A stretch of DNA of 6,531 bases from Chlamydiae bacterium RIFCSPHIGHO2_12_FULL_27_8 (lineage in GTDB: Bacteria; Chlamydiota; Chlamydiia; Chlamydiales; SM23-39): NCBI GenBank assembly GCA_001796155.1, contig MGLU01000036.1, positions 241-6,771 of the forward strand, written 5' to 3'. The position numbers and the translations under genes were made by a program. Each line of letters starts with the position of its first letter. Positions within the stretch are counted from its first letter, which is position 1. Of the stretch, positions 1 to 5,677 are shown piece by piece. The notes beneath the pieces are model-generated. The model saw only the letters and a program-made list of their open reading frames with translations. It was not told where the DNA came from and searched no databases.

Positions 1-1
1 T

Positions 2-1153
2 CCTGTTATCATGATTGATGAGATTGATAAGATGAGCTCTTCATATCATGGGGATCCGGCATCTGCACTTTTGGAAGTTTTAGATCCTGAGCAAAATAAA
101 GAATTTAGTGATCATTATTTGGATATTGGATGTGATCTTTCAAATGTATTATTTATTGTTACTGCAAACGTATTGGATACAATTCCTGAACCTTTAAAAG
201 ACAGAATGGAAATTTTAAGACTTTCAGGATATATTCAAGCAGAAAAAGTTGAAATTTCAAAAAAATATTTAATTTTAAAAAACCAGAATAAAATGGGGCT
301 GGGCTATAAGGATATAAACTTTTCAAAAGAAGCTATTTCTCAAATAATAGAGGGGTATGCAAGAGAATCGGGAGTTAGAAATTTAGAAAATAATATTAAA
401 AAGATTTTAAGAAAAGTAGCTTTAAAAAAAGCGACGGATATGAAAAATTTCAAAAAGGAAAATATTACTCTTTCAAATTTAGAAAATTTTCTTGGGAAAC
501 CAATATTTTTGTCTGATGTATATTACACAAAAAATCCCGTTGGAGTAACAACCGGACTTGCATGGACAGCTCTTGGTGGTGCGACTTTATATGTTGAAGC
601 AATAAAATCAAATTCTGAAAAAACTCAAATGAAGCTTACCGGCCAGGCCGGGGATGTTATGAAGGAATCAGCACAGATTGCATTTAGTTTTTTAGCATCA
701 AAATTTAGTGATTATGCACCTGATATGAAATTTTTTGAAAAGCAGGAAATCCATATTCATATTCCTGAAGGAGCAACTCCAAAAGATGGTCCTTCAGCCG
801 GTATTACAATGGTATCATCACTTCTGTCACTTCTTATAAATAAACCTGTAAAAGACAATATTGCGATGACAGGAGAGATAACATTAACAGGAAAAATTTT
901 GCCTATAGGTGGTCTAAAAGAAAAACTTATAGCGGCAAGAAGGTCTAAAATATTTGAGCTTATTTTTCCAAAGGCAAATGTTAGGGATTTTGACAAACTA
1001 CCTGAATATTTGAAAAAGGATATTAAAGTTCATTTTGTTGATTATTATGATGAGGTTAAAAAAATAATTTTTGATGAAGACAATACTGCAGGAAAAGATA
1101 CTAAACAGAGAGAAGCTAATCCAAAAGTTAAAAGAGTTAAGGCAAAATCATAA
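2..1153 (+). CDS. lon: ATP-dependent protease Lon (LonA), C-terminal part, 5' end outside window
   Basis: Lon is a cytoplasmic hexameric AAA+ protease that unfolds and degrades misfolded and regulatory proteins. The reading frame is open from base 2, so the N-terminal substrate-binding domain and Walker A lie outside the window. Counting from the Met at base 11, the Walker B region (IDEID) is at residues 2-6, followed by the conserved GDPASALLEVLDPEQN block. Sensor 1 (TAN) is at 51-53 and the sensor-2 segment (ARESGVRNLE) at 117-126. The protease domain holds the catalytic dyad: Ser262 in PKDGPSAG and Lys305 in GGLKEKL, 43 residues apart as in E. coli Lon (Ser679/Lys722). All key residues are present, so it should be active. 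The family usually ends near residue 353; the remaining 27 residues are a charged, lysine-rich tail encoded in the overlap with the next gene. The wording of the protease domain resembles chlamydial Lon as I remember it. Confidence 0.97.
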   Translation, partial: PVIMIDEIDKMSSSYHGDPASALLEVLDPEQNKEFSDHYLDIGCDLSNVLFIVTANVLDTIPEPLKDRMEILRLSGYIQAEKVEISKKYLILKNQNKMGLGYKDINFSKEAISQIIEGYARESGVRNLENNIKKILRKVALKKATDMKNFKKENITLSNLENFLGKPIFLSDVYYTKNPVGVTTGLAWTALGGATLYVEAIKSNSEKTQMKLTGQAGDVMKESAQIAFSFLASKFSDYAPDMKFFEKQEIHIHIPEGATPKDGPSAGITMVSSLLSLLINKPVKDNIAMTGEITLTGKILPIGGLKEKLIAARRSKIFELIFPKANVRDFDKLPEYLKKDIKVHFVDYYDEVKKIIFDEDNTAGKDTKQREANPKVKRVKAKS

Positions 1154-1556
1154 AACGATAGCGACATTGAACGGATCTTTTGATCTTTTGCATTCCGGGC
1201 ATCTGAAAATAATTTTTGAAGCATCTCAAATGGCAGATGTATTAATAGTTGCACTAAATAGTGACTCTTCTATTAAAAAGTATAAAAGCGAAAAAAGGCC
1301 GATAATACCTTTGGAAGAGAGAATGCAGATGATGGCGGCAATAAGCTCAGTTGATTTTGTAACTTTTTTTGAAGAGACGGATCCGAGAAATATTTTAGAT
1401 ATAATTAAGCCGGACGTACATGTTAATGGACAAGAATATACGATTAACTGTATAGAAAGAGATGTAGTTGAGAAGAACAGTGGAAGAGTGCATATTGTTA
1501 AACTTGTACCGGGTCTTTCAACTAGTGAAATTATAAAAAAGATAAAGAGTTTATGA
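1074..1556 (+). CDS. rfaE2: D-glycero-beta-D-manno-heptose 1-phosphate adenylyltransferase (RfaE2/HldC type)
   Basis: This is a 160-residue nucleotidyltransferase that matches the C-terminal domain of bifunctional HldE. It would transfer AMP from ATP to heptose 1-phosphate, making ADP-heptose for the lipopolysaccharide inner core. Visible motifs are NGSFDLLHSGH (33-43) with the HxGH signature at 40-43, the LNSD strand end (61-64), KRP (74-76), EER (81-83), and the late STSEII segment (149-154) that corresponds to the ISTS-type motif. No kinase domain is present, so the sugar kinase step needs another gene. I chose ATG 1074 (a TTG lies just before it at 1071) because the stretch KILNREKLIQKLKEL (8-22) fits the usual N-terminus of the family. 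The next Met falls after HxGH. The gene therefore overlaps lon by 80 bases. No good Shine-Dalgarno is seen; GAGG at 1052-1055 is too far away, so translational coupling to lon is likely. A related cytidylyltransferase is a less likely alternative. Confidence 0.88.
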   Translation: MKTILQEKILNREKLIQKLKELRQNHKTIATLNGSFDLLHSGHLKIIFEASQMADVLIVALNSDSSIKKYKSEKRPIIPLEERMQMMAAISSVDFVTFFEETDPRNILDIIKPDVHVNGQEYTINCIERDVVEKNSGRVHIVKLVPGLSTSEIIKKIKSL

Positions 1557-2671
1557 GACTTTTAACTACATTAGAAAATGAAATTTTAGCTAAAAAATTT
1601 TCAAAATATCTTATGAAAGAGAAAATTGAAAATACATTAGATGTTTCATTAGACTCAAAAAACAAAAAAAATTTCAATATTTGGATTCACAATGAAGATA
1701 CTATTGAAAAAGCTAAAAAGATATTGGATGATTTTTTAATAGATCCGCAAAACAAAAAATTTGAAATAAATTTAAATGAATTTGAAAAAAAAGAAGAGAA
1801 AAATGAAGATTCTCTTAAAATAATAAAAATAGTTAGGCCGAGAAATTACAAATTAACAATTTTTGTTATTTTTACATGTATATTTTTATATTTTTTGAAT
1901 TTTCTTCAAGAGCTGCAGTTAATAAAAAGGTATAATTTTCAAGAAGCGGTATTATTAACTCCTCTTCAAAAGATTTTTTTATATGATCTTCCTGAATACA
2001 GAGTAAAACTTGATGATATTATTATTCAATATAACTTAGGAAGTGAAAAACAGATTGACAATCCTCCGAAGGAGGCTCAATTGGCTTTAAAGGATTTAGA
2101 GAATGAACCCTCTTTTAATGGATTTGATCAAATTTTATTACACAAGCTACAAAAAAAGAGGATTGAAACAGGTCCGCTTTTTACAAGTATTAGAAATTTT
2201 GAAATTTATAGAATTTTAACTCCAATATTACTTCATATTGGTATACTACATATACTTTTCAATATGTTTTGGGTGTATTATCTTGGAAAGCTTATGGAAC
2301 CAAGGATTGGTTTTTTTAGGTATTTAGCATTTATACTTATATCAGCTGCTTTTTCAAATACAGCACAGTATTTGATGGGTGGTCCATATTTTTTTGGTTA
2401 TTCAGGGGTTATAACTGCAATGCTGGGATATATTTTTGTAAGACAGCTTTCTGCTCCATGGGAAGGGTATAACATATCTAAAGCTGTGTTTTATTTTATA
2501 TTTATTTTTGTTTTGGTGATGCTTGTTTTACAGATAGTTTCATTTACAATGCAAATTTATAATCCTAAATTTATATTAACACCCGGAATAGCGAATACTG
2601 CTCATATATCCGGAGCATTAATTGGAATGCTTCTTGGAAAAGTATCTTTTTTTGAAAGGAGAGCATTTTGA
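1553..2671 (+). CDS. glpG: GlpG-like rhomboid intramembrane serine protease
   Basis: This 372-residue polytopic membrane protease should cleave transmembrane segments of other proteins within the inner membrane. Residues 1-75 resemble the small cytoplasmic N-terminal domain of E. coli GlpG, including the IWIHNEDTIEKAKKILDDFL stretch. TM1 is at about 100-120. The catalytic core begins near 220: His228, His233 and Asn237 (HxxxxHILFN) correspond to GlpG His145/His150/Asn154. The nucleophile is Ser284 in GYSG and the partner is His351 in AHISG. Further hydrophobic segments lie at about 225-245, 255-275, 285-298, 311-332 and 345-363. Every catalytic residue is present. The segment between TM1 and TM2 is about 100 residues, rich in charged residues and much longer than in GlpG. 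ATG 1553 overlaps the previous stop as ATGA, with a weak AAAGAG upstream. The substrate cannot be told from the sequence, and the symbol marks the subfamily only. Confidence 0.93.
   Translation: MRLLTTLENEILAKKFSKYLMKEKIENTLDVSLDSKNKKNFNIWIHNEDTIEKAKKILDDFLIDPQNKKFEINLNEFEKKEEKNEDSLKIIKIVRPRNYKLTIFVIFTCIFLYFLNFLQELQLIKRYNFQEAVLLTPLQKIFLYDLPEYRVKLDDIIIQYNLGSEKQIDNPPKEAQLALKDLENEPSFNGFDQILLHKLQKKRIETGPLFTSIRNFEIYRILTPILLHIGILHILFNMFWVYYLGKLMEPRIGFFRYLAFILISAAFSNTAQYLMGGPYFFGYSGVITAMLGYIFVRQLSAPWEGYNISKAVFYFIFIFVLVMLVLQIVSFTMQIYNPKFILTPGIANTAHISGALIGMLLGKVSFFERRAF
2655..2663 (+). promoter_or_regulatory. Strong Shine-Dalgarno for ribonuclease Z
   Basis: GAAAGGAGA ends five bases before the TTG at 2668. 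It is the clearest ribosome binding site in the window. It supports the TTG start, which overlaps the rhomboid stop codon as TTGA. Confidence 0.75.
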
Positions 2672-3573
2672 GCCAGAAAAATTTAACTATACTTGGCTCT
2701 TCATCGCAGCAGCCTACTAGATATAGGAATCATGGAGCTTATCTTTTCAGATGGCTGGAAGAGGGGCTTTTATTTGATCCCGGAGAGGGAACACAGAGAC
2801 AGTTTATCTTTGCAAATATAGCACCTACATGTATTAACAGGATATTTGTTTCTCATTTTCATGGGGATCATTGTTTAGGTCTTGGATCTATGCTTATGAG
2901 ATTGAACATTGATAAGATAAAACATCCTGTACATGTATATTATCCTGCTGCAAATCAAAAAAATTATGAATATTTAAGAGATGGGTGTGTCTATTACAGG
3001 ACAATAGAAATAATAGAACATCCTATTAAAGAAGAGGGTTCTGTAGAAGAGACCGATAATTTTATAATAGAAGCATATTTTTTAGATCATGGTATAGCAT
3101 CGATTGGCTGGAGAATTTTAGAAAAGGACAGGATCAAGTTTAATAAGGAAAAGCTCAAAGAAAATAAAATTTTCAATAGCGATGTTAGAAAGATTGAAAA
3201 AGAAAAATTTTTACAAATAGATAATAAGACAATAAAACTTGAAGAAGTTTCATATGTAAAAAAGGGTGATATTATTGCAGTGATATTTGATTCAAGATAT
3301 TCAGACAAAATGATAAAAATTTCTAAAGATGCAAAAATACTATTGATAGAATCTACATATACAAAAGAAAATCAGGCTCTGGCAACAAAATACATGCATA
3401 TGACAGCTTTTGAAGCTGCAAAAGTAGCTAAAGAAGCCAATGTCAATATGCTTATTTTGACACATTTTTCAGCTAGGTATACTGATCTATCTCTATTTGA
3501 GTTAGAAGCAAAGGAAATTTTCGAAAATTCCTATGTAGCTGAAGATTTAAAAGTTTTTAATTTTCCAAATTAA
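2668..3573 (+). CDS. rnz: Ribonuclease Z (tRNA 3' endonuclease)
   Basis: Ribonuclease Z is a cytoplasmic metallo-beta-lactamase-fold zinc enzyme that removes the 3' trailer of tRNA precursors, leaving an end ready for CCA. It is 301 residues, the usual length of the short (ElaC) form. The metal motif HFHGDH is at 63-68 (His63, His65, Asp67, His68). Further ligands are His141 in FLDHG, Asp208 in IFDSR and His266 in LTHFSAR. The HMTAFEAA segment at 244-251 is the family's His-containing motif near the active site. The N-terminal TILGSSSQQPT strand and FDPGEGTQRQF are also typical. The first 90 residues closely resemble chlamydial RNase Z as I remember it. The TTG start is chosen on the strong Shine-Dalgarno and on the 4-base overlap with the rhomboid gene. 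It is the last gene of the + strand row and meets the convergent ATPase gene 5 bases after its stop. Confidence 0.96.
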   Translation: MSQKNLTILGSSSQQPTRYRNHGAYLFRWLEEGLLFDPGEGTQRQFIFANIAPTCINRIFVSHFHGDHCLGLGSMLMRLNIDKIKHPVHVYYPAANQKNYEYLRDGCVYYRTIEIIEHPIKEEGSVEETDNFIIEAYFLDHGIASIGWRILEKDRIKFNKEKLKENKIFNSDVRKIEKEKFLQIDNKTIKLEEVSYVKKGDIIAVIFDSRYSDKMIKISKDAKILLIESTYTKENQALATKYMHMTAFEAAKVAKEANVNMLILTHFSARYTDLSLFELEAKEIFENSYVAEDLKVFNFPN

Positions 3574-3578
3574 AAATA

Positions 3579-4793
3579 TTAAATCAGTTGTGATAAGAAA
3601 GTTTTTGCCGGAACAATTTTTTTTATGTTTGGTTTTTTAAAACAGCTTTCATCAATATATGGGGCATCTAATACAACTTGAAAAACATATTCTGCATTTA
3701 ACTGTTTTTGAAAATAGTCTAAATTTGAAGAAAAGTTTTGATCACTTTTTTTTACTTCAATTAACATATAAGGTTTTTGATTTTTTAATATTAAAAAGTC
3801 TACTTCTCTTTTTTCTTTATCTCTTAAATATGTCAGTTCAAAATTACCAAAGCCATAATCTGTCCAAAACTGGACAGCTTTTAGTAGATGAGATGCGATA
3901 AAATTTTCTGCTTTTGCTCCTTCATTTGAACAAAGAGACCAATCCCATAAATAATACTTTGGTTCTTTTAGTAATGATTTTTTAATATTTTTTGAATATG
4001 GTTTGATTTTAAAACAATAATAAAGTGCTTCTAAAGTTTTAAGCCATGTTCTTACTGTATTTGCTGAAATACGAATATTTTTTGCATAACTATCATAGGA
4101 AATAAAGTTTCCTACATTTCTTGTAATCATTTCTGCTAAAACCTCCATTTGATCAACCTCTTGAATTTTCGATAAATCTCTTAAATCATCTCTAAAAAGA
4201 AGATGAGATCTTAATTTTTGCCATTTATTAAAAAATTGAGGATTTGCTTTGATGAAAGGATCCGGATAGCCTCCATAATTAAAAAGAGTATTAAATGATT
4301 TATCACTAATTTTTTTGGGATCTTTCCTTATTTCAGTTTTAATAATTTTGGGAGTTAATAATTCAGCAACTGAAAGAGGGTGCAATCTAAATTGAAAATA
4401 TCTTCCCATAAGTGAATCACCGCTTTTTTTAAAAAAATCCAGTCTTGCACTTCCGGTAACAATAATATTTGCCAGGTTAGGATATGTATCATATAAGCCT
4501 TTAACAAAGGTTTTCCATTTTGAGAATTTATGGATTTCATCAAAAATAATGTAAGGTTTATGCTTTTTAATATTAGATAATTCAGCTATTCTTGCTATTT
4601 CTGAGGGACCTTTTAATATGAGTTCTTTTTGTTCAAAATTATCCCAATTAAAATAGTATATAGGACTTGAATTTTTTTTAAAAAAAAGACTAGTAGTTGT
4701 TTTGCCGACTTGTCTTGGACCTGAAATAAAAAGCATTTGTCTATTTTCTTTAAAATGCTCTTTAATTATTTCTTCATAAATTCTTTTTAACAT
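3579..4793 (-). CDS. AAA ATPase of the AAA_14/DUF4143 type with nuclease-like C-terminus
   Basis: This 404-residue protein belongs to the widespread ATPase family whose members carry an AAA_14 domain followed by DUF4143; its cellular role is not established. Walker A is GPRQVGKTT (25-33, Lys31), Walker B is YIIFDEIH (81-88, Asp85/Glu86), a sensor-like VTGSARLDFF lies at 112-121, and a family-typical GDSLMGRY at 125-132. Residues around 230-260 (ISANTVRTWLKTLEALY) look like the winged-helix-like segment in DUF4143. The C-terminus has REVDFLI (329-335) and LIEVKKSD (344-351). With Asp332, Glu346 and Lys348 this forms a D-ExK pattern like PD-(D/E)XK nucleases. No signal peptide or membrane segment is seen. 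The gene is apparently transcribed alone, between a likely terminator upstream and the convergent rnz. Copies of this family are often strain-variable, so recent acquisition is plausible, although base composition looks like that of its neighbours. Confidence 0.92.
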   Translation of the reverse strand: MLKRIYEEIIKEHFKENRQMLFISGPRQVGKTTTSLFFKKNSSPIYYFNWDNFEQKELILKGPSEIARIAELSNIKKHKPYIIFDEIHKFSKWKTFVKGLYDTYPNLANIIVTGSARLDFFKKSGDSLMGRYFQFRLHPLSVAELLTPKIIKTEIRKDPKKISDKSFNTLFNYGGYPDPFIKANPQFFNKWQKLRSHLLFRDDLRDLSKIQEVDQMEVLAEMITRNVGNFISYDSYAKNIRISANTVRTWLKTLEALYYCFKIKPYSKNIKKSLLKEPKYYLWDWSLCSNEGAKAENFIASHLLKAVQFWTDYGFGNFELTYLRDKEKREVDFLILKNQKPYMLIEVKKSDQNFSSNLDYFQKQLNAEYVFQVVLDAPYIDESCFKKPNIKKIVPAKTFLSQLI

Positions 4794-4811
4794 TTTTGTC
4801 TCATTTTTCTT

Positions 4812-4826
4812 TTATTATTATTATTA
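4812..4826. repeat. (TTA)5 trinucleotide repeat
   Basis: Five perfect TTA units lie upstream of the ATPase gene (TAA units when read on its strand). They overlap the possible -10 element. In such AT-rich DNA the run may be chance. Confidence 0.8.
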
Positions 4827-4843
4827 TGCAGAATAATAAACAA
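4815..4843 (-). promoter_or_regulatory. Possible sigma-70-like promoter for the ATPase gene
   Basis: Read on the - strand, TTGTTT (4843-4838) is followed after 17 bases by TAATAA (4820-4815), about 22 bases upstream of the ATG at 4793. Spacing is right, but both boxes are AT-only or nearly so and would occur often by chance here. The -35 box lies inside the outer arm of the inverted repeat, so terminator and promoter would overlap. Confidence 0.22.
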
Positions 4844-4912
4844 GACCAAAAGTAAGTCTACTGCAGAAAAGTCCGTATTTTTCTGCAGTAGGCTTCAGAA
4901 AAGTCTTGTTTA
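4837..4912 (-). terminator. Nested inverted repeat, probable terminator of the methyltransferase operon
   Basis: The outer arms TAAACAAGAC (4837-4846) and GTCTTGTTTA (4903-4912) are perfect 10-base complements. The right arm contains the TAA stop of the methyltransferase gene. Inside, 4855-4870 and 4879-4894 pair over 16 bases with one G-T wobble around an 8-base loop, and each arm carries the palindrome CTGCAG. Internal loops of 8 bases separate the two stems. On the - strand the structure is followed by TTATT and then AT-rich DNA, a modest U-rich tail. It fits an intrinsic terminator downstream of the ABC-F/methyltransferase pair. A processed small RNA or a remnant of a small palindromic repeat family is also possible. 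Confidence 0.6.
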
Positions 4913-5677
4913 AGTGTTTTGTATATAGTTGTTTAAGGTTTTTTGTCTTATAATTTCATTAGCACAGATAGAAAAAGCACATGCAACATTTATAGAATTT
5001 TTAAAACCTCTCATGGGAATTTCAATCAGATAATCAAGATGTTTTAGCATTTCATTGGAAATGCCTATCTCTTCATTTCCTAAAACCAAAGTAAATTTTT
5101 CAGGAAAAATAAAATCATAAATTGATGTTGATTCATTAGAAGTATCCAAACCTATAAATGGTTTTGGAAGATTTTTTATATCAAAATTATTAAAACATTT
5201 AGTGAGTTCGAAAGAGCCCATAGAAGTTTTTTGAACTTTTTCATTATCAATATAGGGGGTATTTTTATCGAAATAGATAGAGCCGATTCTTAAAGCTTCA
5301 GTTGTTCTTATAATACTTCCTACATTATAAGCTGATCTTAAATTATCTAGATAAATTGCATTATCTAAAAAAGGAAGTTGTTTTGAAGACCCGTCTAGAG
5401 TTCTAAGGGTTGGCAAAAGATTATGTTCCTTAAGATTCATTTTAGCTTCTTTTAAATGGAAATGATATTTTTGAGATATATCTTTTAAATCAAAATTTTC
5501 AAAATGATCATAACCTAACCAATGTAAAAATTGGTTATATTCATAAAAAAGATTTTTAGCGAACTGTTTTAATAGAAGTCTTTCGTAAATAAGTCTAATT
5601 TTTTCTGAAAGCTTTTTATGTTTTTGTTCATAAGTTAAGCTTAAGAATTTTTTTTTTGTAAAATTAGTTTCCTGCAT
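4910..5677 (-). CDS. SpoU/TrmH-family RNA 2'-O-ribose methyltransferase
   Basis: This 255-residue SPOUT-class enzyme should use S-adenosylmethionine to methylate a ribose 2'-hydroxyl in tRNA or rRNA. The three SpoU motifs are complete. Motif 1 is NLRSAYNVGSIIRT (112-125) with Asn118 and the catalytic Arg124. Motif 2 is LVLGNEEIGIS (197-207) with Glu203. Motif 3 is IPMRGFKNSINVACAFS (220-236) with Ser228 and Asn230. The first 100 residues form a mainly helical, lysine-rich extension that does not look like the L30e-like domain of RlmB, so the RNA target (for example tRNA Gm18 or an rRNA site) cannot be assigned. ATG 5677 is the only reasonable start because the next Met is at residue 80. It overlaps the upstream ABC-F gene by 14 bases, with no clear Shine-Dalgarno. 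Reinitiation or coupling to ABC-F translation is therefore likely. Confidence 0.93.
   Translation of the reverse strand: MQETNFTKKKFLSLTYEQKHKKLSEKIRLIYERLLLKQFAKNLFYEYNQFLHWLGYDHFENFDLKDISQKYHFHLKEAKMNLKEHNLLPTLRTLDGSSKQLPFLDNAIYLDNLRSAYNVGSIIRTTEALRIGSIYFDKNTPYIDNEKVQKTSMGSFELTKCFNNFDIKNLPKPFIGLDTSNESTSIYDFIFPEKFTLVLGNEEIGISNEMLKHLDYLIEIPMRGFKNSINVACAFSICANEIIRQKTLNNYIQNT

Noticed and set aside
757..996. 79-codon open frame antisense to lon
   Set aside because: It mirrors the conserved Lon protease domain, has no family resemblance, and is explained by the codon use of lon.
1045..1254. 69-codon open frame on the - strand across the lon/adenylyltransferase overlap
   Set aside because: Two forward genes with recognisable motifs already account for this DNA; a third frame has no support.
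3087..3308. 73-codon hydrophobic open frame antisense to rnz
   Set aside because: The Ser/Leu/Ile/Phe-rich product is what Lys/Glu/Asp-rich coding gives on the other strand; no start signal is seen.
3659..3901. 80-codon open frame on the + strand inside the ATPase gene
   Set aside because: It lies antisense within the conserved DUF4143 C-terminal region, its product is a Leu/Phe-rich string typical of antisense AT-rich DNA, and no ribosome binding site is evident.
4794..4909. tRNA or structured RNA gene in the intergenic gap
   Set aside because: The nested stems do not form a cloverleaf, and there is no TTCGA-type T-loop or CCA end.
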